This document shows positions 8,192 to 16,858 of a DNA stretch of 64,000 nt, in pieces. The DNA lies in contig NZ_LMFZ01000048.1 in assembly GCF_001427305.1 (NCBI RefSeq), positions 63,355 through 127,354 on the forward strand, written 5' to 3'. Numbering within the stretch: position 1 is the first letter of the stretch; the number at the start of each line of letters is the position of its first letter. Source of the DNA: Duganella sp. Root1480D1. Its GTDB lineage: Bacteria; Pseudomonadota; Gammaproteobacteria; Burkholderiales; Burkholderiaceae_D. The notes beneath the pieces were generated by a model. The model did no database searches and had not been told where the DNA came from. It saw only the letters and a list, made by a program, of their open reading frames with translations. The translations under genes and the position numbers were made by a program.

Positions 8192-8675
8192 ACTGTATAA
8201 ATTTTCAGCGGGCAAGAAGGAATATTGGGAGACCTGGGAGAACGAAAACGGGTCCCACACGGTCCATTGGGGCGAACTTGGCACACGAGGTGAATCGAAG
8301 AACGTGAAGAAGACACTGCTGAAGAATGCTGAGAAGCAGATTCAGGCAGAGATTGATTTGATCATGGAAGACGGCTATCGGTCGATTGCTGATGATGATC
8401 ATCGCACACTGTTGATCGAGTACGCGGTGCAGGGAATGGGTTCTGCGGAAGACCTGCAGAAGCGCCATCGGCTGCAAGAGCGGATGGATGAAACGCTAGG
8501 TTGGACCGGCCTGGGCGCCTGCGATGGCGGCAGCATCGGCAGCGGATCAATGGAAGTATGCAATTTCGTGGTGGATTTCGAGATCGCAAAGCGCGTCATT
8601 GAGCAGGACCTGGCAGGGACTGAATTTGAGAATTACACGCGAATCGTTGACGAGAACGCGTGTGATGAAGACTAA
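8184..8675 (+). CDS. WGR-like domain hypothetical protein
   Basis: 163 residues. The ATG at 8184 overlaps the previous stop and has GGGA upstream; the longer frame from 8154 is rejected. The N-terminus, EYWETWENENGSHTVHWGEL then GTRGESKNVKKTLLKNAEKQ, has the W...WG..GTRG layout of WGR domains, which bind nucleic acid in PARPs and bacterial regulators. The C-terminal half (residues 102-155, GWTGLGACDGGSIGSGSMEV and VVDFEIAKRVIEQDLAGTEF) looks like a separate ferredoxin-like domain. Operon partner of the SUKH-like gene by an 11-base overlap. Confidence 0.6.
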   Translation: MLKLYKFSAGKKEYWETWENENGSHTVHWGELGTRGESKNVKKTLLKNAEKQIQAEIDLIMEDGYRSIADDDHRTLLIEYAVQGMGSAEDLQKRHRLQERMDETLGWTGLGACDGGSIGSGSMEVCNFVVDFEIAKRVIEQDLAGTEFENYTRIVDENACDED

Positions 8676-9201
8676 CTTTACGGGCTCGGTCGCAGGCATG
8701 CGCAGCGGTTACAGCGAAACGGAGCTGGCCCAGATTTCACGCCTGTACGACATTGAGATTGCCGGGGATTTCCGGCTGTTCCTGTCGGAAGCAGGACGGA
8801 CGTCAGGTTGTGGACTGGGCGAGGGCGCATTTGGGCTTGAACTGGACTTCTTTCCTTACGGTTCATCCAACGTAAGGTTCCAGGTCCTTCGCCAGCACCA
8901 ATTGCGGGAGGATTTCTTGAGCCTCGCCTTCGACGAGATGAAGGCCCAACAGCAGTACGATATCAACAAGACGAAGATGAACGAGTTCGTTGAAGGAAAG
9001 CCGTTCTTTCTCTCTTGTGAAAACCAGACGCATTACTTCTTTATTTCGACAGCCGAAGGCAACGGCCTGGTTCATCGATTTGATGAGAACAGCGGGGATG
9101 TGATCCGGTCCGAGTTCAGGCTCGAAGAGTACCTGGCGAAGATCCTGGTTCCGACTGAGCCCTCGGGGCGCATATGGTGCGGCGAACTACTTGTCCCGTA
9201 G
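8665..9201 (+). CDS. SMI1/KNR4 (SUKH)-like protein
   Basis: 178 residues starting at the ATG at 8665, overlapping the WGR-like gene by 11 bases. YSETELAQISRLYDIEIAGD and FRLFLSEAGRTSG form the N-terminal helix-strand signature of the SUKH superfamily, whose bacterial members are often immunity proteins against polymorphic toxins. The rest (HYFFISTAEGNGLVHRFDEN) fits the SUKH sheet. No toxin gene is visible nearby. It ends nine bases before the convergent EamA gene. Confidence 0.65.
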   Translation: MKTNFTGSVAGMRSGYSETELAQISRLYDIEIAGDFRLFLSEAGRTSGCGLGEGAFGLELDFFPYGSSNVRFQVLRQHQLREDFLSLAFDEMKAQQQYDINKTKMNEFVEGKPFFLSCENQTHYFFISTAEGNGLVHRFDENSGDVIRSEFRLEEYLAKILVPTEPSGRIWCGELLVP

Positions 9202-9209
9202 CTGTCAGG

Positions 9210-10070
9210 TCAAGCAAGCCGCATCAGGACTGCGCCGGCGGCGATTGCTGCGATGGCAAAGGCGCGTTTGCTGCCGATACGTTCGGCGAGGAAGAATTTC
9301 GCAATCAGCGCTGCAAACAGGATGGAGGTTTCGCGCAGGGCTGCGACGGCTGCGAGCGGCGCGACGGTCATCGCCCACAGCGCGAGCCCGTAGGCGCCGA
9401 GGGTGCCGGCGCCGCCGAGAATGGCGACTTTCCAGAATTGCCTGGCGTAGTCGCGCAACTCGCGTGCGCAGCGCAGGAGGCACCAGGCCAGCAGTCCGAT
9501 AGCACTCAGGACGTGCAGCCACATGACGTAGGCGGCTGGAGCCGTGGACGCTCGGACCCCGAGGCCGTCGACCAGCGTGTAGGCGGCGATGACGAGGGCA
9601 TTCAGCAAGGCGTAAGCGCTTGAGCGAGGGCGGGAGCTGGCGTCTTCGTCGCCGGCGCCCGCGGCCCGGGTCGCGAACCAGAGGCCAAAGATGCCGCCGC
9701 TGATGCAGGCCACTGCCGCATATTGGGTGAGGCTAAGGTGTTCGCCGAGCAAGGGCACGCTGGCGAGTGCGACCAGGAGCGGCGCGCTGCCGCGCATCAG
9801 CGGGTAGGCGTGGCTCATGTCGCCATGCCGGTAGGCGGCGGCCAGCAGGCCGTAGTAGGCGTAATGGATGATGGTGGAGGCCAGTGCGTAAGGCCAGCTT
9901 GCGGCGGCCGGTTGCGCGAGGAATGGCAGCAGCGGCAGCGAGATCAGCCCGGCGCCGCTTGCGACCAGCACGCTGCTCAGGAAGGGATCGCGGCCTTTCT
10001 TGACCAGCGCATTCCAGCCGGCATGCAGCAGCGCGCCGCACAGGACGATGGCGACAACCGAGGGCGCCAT
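9210..10070 (-). CDS. EamA/DMT-family transporter
   Basis: 286 residues, about ten hydrophobic segments in two five-helix halves, the layout of drug/metabolite transporters. The first half has LHAGWNALVKKGRDPFLSSV and HYAYYGLLAAAYRHGDMSHA then YPLMRGSAPLL; the second has ALNALVIAAYTLVDGLG and ETSILFAALIAKFFLAERIG. Substrate unknown; members export amino acids, metabolites or drugs. Last gene of a four-gene reverse operon; its start overlaps the binding-protein stop by one base (TGATG). Confidence 0.85.
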   Translation of the reverse strand: MAPSVVAIVLCGALLHAGWNALVKKGRDPFLSSVLVASGAGLISLPLLPFLAQPAAASWPYALASTIIHYAYYGLLAAAYRHGDMSHAYPLMRGSAPLLVALASVPLLGEHLSLTQYAAVACISGGIFGLWFATRAAGAGDEDASSRPRSSAYALLNALVIAAYTLVDGLGVRASTAPAAYVMWLHVLSAIGLLAWCLLRCARELRDYARQFWKVAILGGAGTLGAYGLALWAMTVAPLAAVAALRETSILFAALIAKFFLAERIGSKRAFAIAAIAAGAVLMRLA

Positions 10071-10894
10071 CAGCGGGGACGCACGCTTTCGGCCAGGATT
10101 TCTGGCCGATGGTAGCGTTGGAAGCCTTCCATCACCACGTTCGACTTGGCGGCACGCTCCAGCAATTCGAGCAGCACGGCGCGGTCATCCGGATTCAATG
10201 AGGAACGCGAGACGTAGACGCCGGTCTGCTGCCAGGGTAGCTCGGGAATCGGCTCCAGGCGCAGCCGGTCCAGCATGCCGTTCACCCGCGTTTCGCGGTT
10301 GATGGCGCCGGCCAGGATGGTCGGTCCCATGATCGTGATGTCCACCGCGCCAACGTATAGCAGGCGTGCGATGGCGCTTGGCTCTACCTCGGTGAACAAT
10401 CGTCCCTGGCGCGCCAGTTCGCGCACGATGGCCTGGTAAGCTTCGCCGTAATCATAACCGCGAACGATCGCCACGCGCAGGTCGCGCCGGTCCAGCAGGT
10501 CCTGGGCATTGGTGATCTGGGGCCGCGGGCTTTGCAGGGAGATCAGCACGGCGCGGTGTCCAACCATCGGCACGAAGATGCCGTTGACGTCGCGTGCCGG
10601 GGTGCGGGTAGCAGGCACCAGCAGGTCGGCTTTGCCGGATTCAAACAGCAGCTCCTGGCGCGCACGCGGGACCGAGATGAAGGTGAAATGGCAACCGGCG
10701 CGCGGGCCGAGGCTGCGGAATATCTCGGGATAGATTCCGCTATAGGTTCCGTTGCTGACAATGACGCTGACGCCGGTGGTGGAGACCGGCACCACGATGT
10801 CGCGCGAGCAGTCGGCATGCGACGGCAAGGCCGCCGCCGCAAAGGGCAGGGCGGCGAGCAACTGGCGGAAGAAGCTGTGCGCGCGTGCGGTCAT
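10070..10894 (-). CDS. Periplasmic solute-binding protein (SBP_bac_3-like)
   Basis: 274 residues with a signal peptide (first about 28 residues, ending SHADCS). YSGIYPEIFRSLGPRAGCHF, FESGKADLLVPATRTPARD and LRVAIVRGYDYGEAYQAIVR are features of family 3 polar amino-acid-type binding proteins. No ABC permease or ATPase is nearby. It may work as a sensor-like receptor or serve an unlinked transporter. It lies seven bases after the MFS gene and overlaps the EamA gene, so it is expressed with two exporters. Confidence 0.75.
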   Translation of the reverse strand: MTARAHSFFRQLLAALPFAAAALPSHADCSRDIVVPVSTTGVSVIVSNGTYSGIYPEIFRSLGPRAGCHFTFISVPRARQELLFESGKADLLVPATRTPARDVNGIFVPMVGHRAVLISLQSPRPQITNAQDLLDRRDLRVAIVRGYDYGEAYQAIVRELARQGRLFTEVEPSAIARLLYVGAVDITIMGPTILAGAINRETRVNGMLDRLRLEPIPELPWQQTGVYVSRSSLNPDDRAVLLELLERAAKSNVVMEGFQRYHRPEILAESVRPR

Positions 10895-10901
10895 TTGCGG
10901 A

Positions 10902-12158
10902 TTATGCGCTTGTTTCCGTGGTCGCTGTGGTGGCCATGTGGTGCTGGCGGAAGTAGCGGCGGGCGACGTAAATGCCTACGGCCTGCATCGCGGCACACAG
11001 GAAGAACGTGCTGCCGATGCGCCAGTCGCTCGGGGGCAGGTGGCTGACCGTGCCCAGGATTGCGCCGCCCAGCAGCGGCATGATCACCGTGCCAAGGCTG
11101 CTGATCGACTGCAAAGAGCCCATCAATTCCCCCTGTTCGTTGGCCGGGGTGGACTTCGATAAGATGCCTTGCAATGCCGGGCCGGCGGCGAATGCCAGCA
11201 GGTTGCACAGAATGAAGACGTACATCATCCAGCCGTGGGTGGCCAGGCCGTACAGCATATAAGTGATGGCGCCCGAGGTCAGCCCCAGCAGCGACAAGCG
11301 CACCTCGCCGAATCTGCGGATCAAGACGCCGAGCAGGCCGGCCTGCACCACGGCAGCCGTCAGGCCGACGCAGAACAGGGCCGCGCCATTCTCCGCCGGG
11401 CTCCAGCCGAAGCGGAAGTGGGTGTACAGCACCCAGGTCGATTGCAGCATCATCTGCGCGCCGGTCACCAGGGCGAAAGTGATGACCAGGCCGCGGATAT
11501 CCTGGCGCCGCGCCAGTTTGGCCAGCGAATTGAACGGGTTGACCGACACCAGCTTGAACCTGGTGCGCTGCGCTTCCGGCAGCGATTCCGGCACAAAGAA
11601 GTAGCCGTAAATGAAGTTGGCAAAGGATAGCGCAGCCGCTACGTAAAACGGCAGGTGCAGGTTGACGTCGCCCAGCAGGCCGCCCAGCATCGGGCCGCAA
11701 ATGAATCCCAGGCCGAACGTGGCGCCGATCTTGCCGAAGCTCTTGGCGCGGTCTTCGTGGGTGGAGATGTCGGAGGCGTAAGCCGAGGCCACCGACATGC
11801 TGGCCGAGGACATGCCGCCGATCACGCGGCCGATGAACAGGCAAGCCAGGTTGGGCGCCCAGGCCGTGGTCAGGAAGTTGATGCCCATGCCGGCCATGGA
11901 ATACAGCAGCACGGGACGGCGCCCGACACGGTCGCTGATCGCGCCCAGCATCGGCATGAAGATGAACTGCAGCAGGCCGAAGGTGGCGCCCAGGATGCCG
12001 TACCACAGCGCATGCAGTTCGCGGTCCTGCACGTACTGGCCAACCAGGATTGGCAGCACCGGCACGATAATCCCGATGCCCAGCATGTCGATGAAGATGC
12101 TGACCAGGACGAAGTTCAGGTTGCCTTTCGACTTGGTGCTTGGTGCGATCTCGCTCAT
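10902..12158 (-). CDS. MFS transporter, TetA-like (TCR/Tet) family
   Basis: 418 residues with 12 predicted membrane helices. SIFIDMLGIGIIVPVLPILV (TM1), GAISDRVGRRPVLL (motif A in loop 2-3) and FIGRVIGGMSSASMSVASAY (TM4) match the proton-driven tetracycline/multidrug exporter group. The start is set at the ATG at 12158, because ATGA overlaps the HD gene stop; a longer start at 12173 would run into that gene. Substrate not predictable. Second gene of the reverse operon. Confidence 0.85.
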   Translation of the reverse strand: MSEIAPSTKSKGNLNFVLVSIFIDMLGIGIIVPVLPILVGQYVQDRELHALWYGILGATFGLLQFIFMPMLGAISDRVGRRPVLLYSMAGMGINFLTTAWAPNLACLFIGRVIGGMSSASMSVASAYASDISTHEDRAKSFGKIGATFGLGFICGPMLGGLLGDVNLHLPFYVAAALSFANFIYGYFFVPESLPEAQRTRFKLVSVNPFNSLAKLARRQDIRGLVITFALVTGAQMMLQSTWVLYTHFRFGWSPAENGAALFCVGLTAAVVQAGLLGVLIRRFGEVRLSLLGLTSGAITYMLYGLATHGWMMYVFILCNLLAFAAGPALQGILSKSTPANEQGELMGSLQSISSLGTVIMPLLGGAILGTVSHLPPSDWRIGSTFFLCAAMQAVGIYVARRYFRQHHMATTATTETSA

Positions 12159-12805
12159 GCTGCCACCGCCCATTCTGCGACAAAGCTGTCGCGGAAGGCC
12201 AGCAAGTCCCGCAGGCGCTGCTCGCCCAGCGCGCGGCCGGCGGCGGTCTGCATGGTGCCGGGCAGGGTAGCCAGCTTCACTTCGATGTGGTCCAGGGAGT
12301 AGATCTTGTCGTTGCGCTCGCGGTTCACGGCCAGCGGATCTTCCGGATGGGCCAGCGCGGTGCCCATGCGGCCTGCGATATAGAACATGCGCGCCAGGCC
12401 GACTGCGCCAAGGGCGTCAAGGCGGTCGGCGTCCTGCACGATGCACGCTTCCAGCGTGGTTGGCTGCAGCGCAGCGGAGAAGCTGTGGGTTTCGATGGCG
12501 TGGGCTACCGCGTCCAGCCGGTCGGCCGGGAAGCCTGCTTCAGCCAGTTGGGCGCGTGCCAGCACGGCGGCCTGGCGCGAGGCGAGGTGGCGTTCCGGGT
12601 GGTTCTTCGGCAGGTTGACCAGGTCGTGCAGGTAGCAGGCAGCCATCACGACCAGGCGGTCGGCCTCGGGATGCTGTTCCAATAACAGGTTTGCGTTGCG
12701 CCACACGCGGTGCAAATGATTGGTGTCGTGGGCGCCATCGTCGCCCGCTGCTGCGCTGGCCAGCGCCACCAGGCGCTGCTGCCAAGTGCTCAGAGAGATA
12801 TCCAT
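12155..12805 (-). CDS. HD-domain phosphohydrolase (YedJ-like)
   Basis: 216 residues with a full HD metal site: His in AHDTNHLHRVW, the HD pair in AACYLHDLVNLPKNHPERHL, a His in AHAIETHSFSA, and Asp in IVQDADRLDALGAVGLAR. This matches the YedJ-type metal-dependent phosphohydrolases, which act on small phosphorylated substrates not yet defined. First gene of the operon with the MFS pump, binding protein and EamA transporter. AAGG lies four bases before the ATG. Confidence 0.8.
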   Translation of the reverse strand: MDISLSTWQQRLVALASAAAGDDGAHDTNHLHRVWRNANLLLEQHPEADRLVVMAACYLHDLVNLPKNHPERHLASRQAAVLARAQLAEAGFPADRLDAVAHAIETHSFSAALQPTTLEACIVQDADRLDALGAVGLARMFYIAGRMGTALAHPEDPLAVNRERNDKIYSLDHIEVKLATLPGTMQTAAGRALGEQRLRDLLAFRDSFVAEWAVAA

Positions 12806-12950
12806 AAAACCTTGATTCCGTTTTTAGCTGCGCAATTGTGCCATGTATTTATCGCAAGCTTGTATGTTTCTCTAGAGCAAAATTCTTGGTGATTATTTTA
12901 TTGGTCTACGGTAACATTATGCTGTCATCGTTCATAAGTGAAAAATTATC

Positions 12951-13421
12951 ATGACCACAACTACCAACCAAGCCGCCGAGTTCCTGGCCTTTACCCTGGG
13001 GCAGGAAGAATACGGCATCGATATCCAGAAGGTCAGCGAGATCCGCAGCTACGAAAGCCCGACCCGCATTGCCAGCGCGCCGGACTACGTGAAAGGCGTG
13101 ATCAACCTGCGCGGCCTGATCGTGCCGATCATCGACATGCGCGTGCGCTTCCAGCTTGGCGAGCCGACCTATGGCCCGTTCACTGTGGTCATCATCCTGC
13201 ACATCGGCACCCGCACCGTGGGTATCGTGGTGGATGCCGTGTCCGATGTAACGACCCTGCAGCCGGAGCAGATCAAGGCTGCGCCGGACATCAGCGGTTC
13301 GATGGATACTGAATACATCACCGGCCTGGGCACCATCGATGACCGCATGCTGATCCTGGTCGATATTGAACGCTTGATGTCTTCCGCTGACATGGGCCTG
13401 ATCGAGAAGATGGCGGCATGA
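12951..13421 (+). CDS. cheW: Chemotaxis coupling protein CheW
   Basis: 156 residues, the usual CheW length. EFLAFTLGQEEYGIDIQKVS then EIRSYESPTRIASAPDYVKG and VINLRGLIVPIIDMRVRF form the SH3-like double barrel that links receptors to CheA. VGIVVDAVSDV is the typical second-barrel strand. It overlaps the downstream receptor gene by ATGA, so the two are made together. No cheA, cheB or cheR in the window; this is a satellite CheW-MCP pair. Confidence 0.93.
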   Translation: MTTTTNQAAEFLAFTLGQEEYGIDIQKVSEIRSYESPTRIASAPDYVKGVINLRGLIVPIIDMRVRFQLGEPTYGPFTVVIILHIGTRTVGIVVDAVSDVTTLQPEQIKAAPDISGSMDTEYITGLGTIDDRMLILVDIERLMSSADMGLIEKMAA

Positions 13422-14965
13422 AATTCCTGAATAACCTGAGTATCGGCAAACGCCTGGCATTCGGCTTTGCCGTTACGCTTGCACTGTCCATCGTGATTGC
13501 CGCCATCGGCGTGTGGCGCCTGCAGCAGGTGGCGGGCGCGACGCGCCATATGATGGAGACCCCGCTGGCCAAGGAGCGCATGATCTCCGACTGGTATTCC
13601 AAGATCGATAGCGCTATCCGCCGCACCACGGCGATTGCCCGCAGCAGCGATGCGACGCTGGGCTCATTCTTTGCCGAGGAATCGAAAGCATCGAGCGCCA
13701 CCTCGGCCGAACTGCAGAAGAAAATCGAACCGCTGATCAGCGACGCCGACGAGAAAGCCTTGTGGGACCGCGTGATGGAGCAGCGCAAGGCCTATATCGC
13801 TTCGCGCGACAAGGTTGCCAAGCTGAAGACGGATGGCGAACTGGAACAGGCGAACGAAGTTTTTGAAAAGACTTACCGCCCGGCTGCCGCGCAATACCAG
13901 GACCTGGTGCAGGACCTGCTGTCGATGCAGCGCGGGAAGATCGATGCCATCGGCAAGGAGATCGACAGTATTTCGACCAACAGCCGCAGCCTGTTGACGG
14001 TGCTCGCCGTGCTGGCGGTGGCATTCGGCGCGGCATGCGCCTTCATGCTGACCAAGGGCATCACCACGCCACTGTCGCGTGCAGTGGAAGCGGCGCGCCG
14101 CGTGGCGGCGGGCGACCTGACCGGCGACATCCGCGTGCACGGCAACGACGAAACCGGCCAGCTGCTGGGCGCGCTGCGCGACATGAACCAGGCTTTGCTG
14201 AACATCGTCAGCGAAGTGCGCAACGGCACCCATTCGATCACCATCGCTTCCAGCGAGATCGCGGCTGGCAACCAGGATTTGTCGGCGCGTACCGAGCAGC
14301 AGGCGGCGTCGCTGGAGGAAACCGCTTCGTCGATGGAAGAACTGACTTCGACCGTCAAGCAGAATGCCGATAACGCACGCCAGGCCAACCAGTTGGCTGG
14401 CGCCGCGGCCTCGGTGGCACGCAAGGGAGGCAGCGTGGTGTCGGAAGTCGTGGGTACCATGGAGTCGATCGATGCTTCTTCGCGCAAGATCGTGGACATC
14501 ATCACCGTGATCGACGGTATCGCGTTCCAGACCAATATTCTGGCGTTGAATGCGGCGGTGGAGGCGGCGCGCGCCGGTGAGCAGGGCCGCGGCTTTGCGG
14601 TCGTGGCGTCGGAAGTGCGCAACCTGGCGCAGCGCTCGGCGGCGGCGGCGAAAGAGATCAAGGGATTGATCGGCGACTCGGTCGAGAAGGTCAATGCCGG
14701 CACGCGCCTGGTGTCGGATGCTGGTAACACGATGGAAGAAATCGTCTCCAGCGTGCAGCGCGTTTCGGACATCATCAGCGAGATCACGGCTGCCAGTGCC
14801 GAACAGAGCTCCGGCATCGATGAAGTCTATAAGGCCGTTGGCCAGATGGACCAGGTCACGCAGCAGAATGCGGCGCTGGTGGAAGAAGCTGCGGCTGCCG
14901 CTGAATCCATGCAGAACCAGGCCAGCAACCTGGCTGAGGTGGTCAGCGTGTTCAAGGTCCGTTAA
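13418..14965 (+). CDS. Methyl-accepting chemotaxis protein (4HB sensor type)
   Basis: 515 residues. TM1 (about 12-32), a roughly 160-residue periplasmic helical bundle (4HB_MCP type), TM2 (about 190-212), a HAMP segment (TTPLSRAVEAARRVAAGDLT), then a cytoplasmic coiled coil. The hairpin tip, EAARAGEQGRGFAVVASEVR then NLAQRSAAAAKEIK, is the conserved CheA/CheW contact. Glutamate-rich methylation helices flank it (EQQAASLEETASSMEEL). No CheR-binding pentapeptide at the C-terminus (ends VFKVR). Ligand unknown. A second receptor with a near-identical signalling domain lies at 56286-58292. Confidence 0.92.
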   Translation: MKFLNNLSIGKRLAFGFAVTLALSIVIAAIGVWRLQQVAGATRHMMETPLAKERMISDWYSKIDSAIRRTTAIARSSDATLGSFFAEESKASSATSAELQKKIEPLISDADEKALWDRVMEQRKAYIASRDKVAKLKTDGELEQANEVFEKTYRPAAAQYQDLVQDLLSMQRGKIDAIGKEIDSISTNSRSLLTVLAVLAVAFGAACAFMLTKGITTPLSRAVEAARRVAAGDLTGDIRVHGNDETGQLLGALRDMNQALLNIVSEVRNGTHSITIASSEIAAGNQDLSARTEQQAASLEETASSMEELTSTVKQNADNARQANQLAGAAASVARKGGSVVSEVVGTMESIDASSRKIVDIITVIDGIAFQTNILALNAAVEAARAGEQGRGFAVVASEVRNLAQRSAAAAKEIKGLIGDSVEKVNAGTRLVSDAGNTMEEIVSSVQRVSDIISEITAASAEQSSGIDEVYKAVGQMDQVTQQNAALVEEAAAAAESMQNQASNLAEVVSVFKVR

Positions 14966-15429
14966 GCAGCACTTTCGCGGATCGCCTGTTGCGACAGGCG
15001 GTCCGCATCGCCATTTTTATGGCGCGGTACCCAGCGTACATTCACTTGCCCCAGGGCCGACAGCAAGTGCCCTACGCGGGCCCGATGTTCCTCCAGCGCT
15101 TTGGCCCCGGCGCTGGGCGATAACAGCACATCCTGCACCACGACCTGGCTGTCGCCGTACACCAGCAATTCCGGCACGCCTAATTCCACCGCTTTTTCCA
15201 GCGCCGCAATCAGGGCGAGATACTCCGCGTCGCCACTGCTGCCGTGGTCTGCGCGGCGGCTGATTTCTATCCGTTCGCCGGCGGGGCCCGACAACAGCAC
15301 GCCGATGCCGATGCGGCCGGGATTGGGATGGGCGGAGCCGTCGAACCACGCATGCCATGCAGCGGCGGAGGCGGGGACTGGCTGGCGCGCGAGTTTTTCA
15401 GCGCGCGCACGTTCTTGTTTAATTGACAT
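14962..15429 (-). CDS. RNase HI-like protein
   Basis: 155 residues from the ATG at 15429; a GTG at 15450 would add seven. The RNase H fold is clear: WFDGSAHPNPGRIGIGVLL (first Asp), SSGDAEYLALIAALEKAVEL (Glu), LLVYGDSQVVVQDV (second Asp) and NGDADRLSQQAI (last Asp), so the active site appears intact. It belongs to the short rnhA-like group distinct from the housekeeping enzyme. Convergent with the MCP gene: the two stops overlap by four bases. Confidence 0.8.
   Translation of the reverse strand: MSIKQERARAEKLARQPVPASAAAWHAWFDGSAHPNPGRIGIGVLLSGPAGERIEISRRADHGSSGDAEYLALIAALEKAVELGVPELLVYGDSQVVVQDVLLSPSAGAKALEEHRARVGHLLSALGQVNVRWVPRHKNGDADRLSQQAIRESAA
14977..15006 (+). terminator. Strong hairpin after the CheW-MCP pair
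   Basis: A 13-bp stem (GCGGATCGCCTGT / ACAGGCGGTCCGC with one G.T pair, loop TGCG) starts 12 bases after the MCP stop. TTTTT follows nine bases past the stem at 15016-15020. It lies inside the antisense C-terminal coding region of the RNase H-like gene. Likely plus-strand terminator, although the U tract is displaced. Confidence 0.45.
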
Positions 15430-15481
15430 ACGTAAATTATTTTGCAACACTTGCGGCTCGTTTCAGCCTCCACTTTAACAG

Positions 15482-16858
15482 GTGATTGTGAGCCTTACTG
15501 CCGAACAAATCCTGGCGCTTGCGCCGGACGCTGCATCCGCCAAAGCTGGCACCGGGCAGGCCAGCCTTTCCAAATGGTCCGGCCTCGGTGGCCATGCACA
15601 AGCCCTTTGGGGACTGTGCCAGGGCAGCGGCAAGGAGCCTTATCGCGCCCAGATCGACCTGGCCGGCCCCGCCTTCAAATGCAATTGCCCGAGCCGCAAA
15701 TTCCCCTGCAAGCATGGCATTGGCCTTTACCTGCTGTACGCGCGCGACAGCGCTGCCTTCAAGGAGACCGATGCGCCGCAGTGGGTGAGCGACTGGCTGC
15801 AAAGCCGCGAAGAGCGCAGCGAGAAGAAGTCTGCCAAGGAGGCGGAAGCTGCGACGCCGGAAGCGATCGCGGCGCGCGAGGCGAGCCAGCAAAAACGCCA
15901 GGAAAAACGCCAGGGCAATGTGGAAACCGGATTGGCCGTGCTGGACGCCTGGCTGGAAGACCTGGCACGTGACGGCCTGGCGACGCTGCGCAGCAAGCCC
16001 TCCAGGGACTGGGATGCGATGGCGGCCCGCCTGGTCGATACGCAAGCGCCGGGGCTGGCCTCGCGCGTGCGCCGCCTTGGGCTTTCGATTTACGGCGGGA
16101 GCGGCGATGGCTGGGAGCTTGCCGCTGCGCGCGAATTGGCCCAGTTGGCGCTTGTGCGCCAGGCCTATGCGCGCCTGGCATCGCTGCCCGTCGGTTTGCA
16201 GCATGAGGTGCGCTCGGCCATCGGCTGGGTGACCAGCCAGGAAGATGTGCTGGCGCAGCCTGGTGTCCACGATCGTTGGCTGGTGCTTGGCGCCCGCTCG
16301 ATGGAAGATGGGCGCGTAGGAAGTTGCGCGACGTTCCTGCGCGGAGAGAGCAGTGGGCGCTGGGCCATGCTGCTGCAGTTTTCCGCCGGCAGCCAGGCCC
16401 TGCCGCCGGCGCCGCCGACCGGTGCAATCTACCAGGGCACGGTACATTTCTACCCGGCTGCGGTGCCGATGCGCGTGGTGTTTGCCGACGACATGAAGCT
16501 GCGCAATGCTGCACCTGGCGTGCCGCCCGCAGTAGCGCCGACGTCATTCGCGATCGAGTTCGAACGCTACGCGCAGGCCCTGGCCGCCAATCCCTTCCTC
16601 GAATCCTGGCCGATGGTGCTGGAGCAGGTCACGCCGGTCCATGAGGCGGGCAATGCCATGCCGTGGTCGCTGCGCGCTGCCAATGGCGATGCGCTGGCAG
16701 TGGATGCAGCGTTCCTCCAGGGCTGGCAACTTCATGCGTTGGCGGGCGGCCATCCCTTGCGGGTGTTCGGCCTGTGGCAGGGTTATTCTTTCATTCCGCT
16801 GTCGGCCTATGTGGACGGCCGCACCTTTAATCTCGACACCGATGCAACTGCCAGTTAA
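15482..16858 (+). CDS. SWIM zinc-finger protein of the MoxR-VWA operon
   Basis: 458 residues. The SWIM motif CNCPSRKFPCKH (C67, C69, C76, H78) binds zinc and is usually a nucleic-acid or protein interaction module. KWSGLGGHAQALWGLCQGSG precedes it. A charged helix (SREERSEKKSAKEAEA) and a long unrecognised C-terminal region follow. No ATG start is available: GTG codons at 15482 and 15488 are the options. The next gene starts inside its last 17 bases. First gene of a five-gene chain; it may recognise the target or nucleic acid for the ATPase complex (inference). Confidence 0.75.
   Translation: MIVSLTAEQILALAPDAASAKAGTGQASLSKWSGLGGHAQALWGLCQGSGKEPYRAQIDLAGPAFKCNCPSRKFPCKHGIGLYLLYARDSAAFKETDAPQWVSDWLQSREERSEKKSAKEAEAATPEAIAAREASQQKRQEKRQGNVETGLAVLDAWLEDLARDGLATLRSKPSRDWDAMAARLVDTQAPGLASRVRRLGLSIYGGSGDGWELAAARELAQLALVRQAYARLASLPVGLQHEVRSAIGWVTSQEDVLAQPGVHDRWLVLGARSMEDGRVGSCATFLRGESSGRWAMLLQFSAGSQALPPAPPTGAIYQGTVHFYPAAVPMRVVFADDMKLRNAAPGVPPAVAPTSFAIEFERYAQALAANPFLESWPMVLEQVTPVHEAGNAMPWSLRAANGDALAVDAAFLQGWQLHALAGGHPLRVFGLWQGYSFIPLSAYVDGRTFNLDTDATAS

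Noticed and set aside
16641..16841. Longer start of the DUF5691-type gene
   Set aside because: The extra codons are the shadow of the SWIM gene, and the ATG at 16842 gives a sensible N-terminus.
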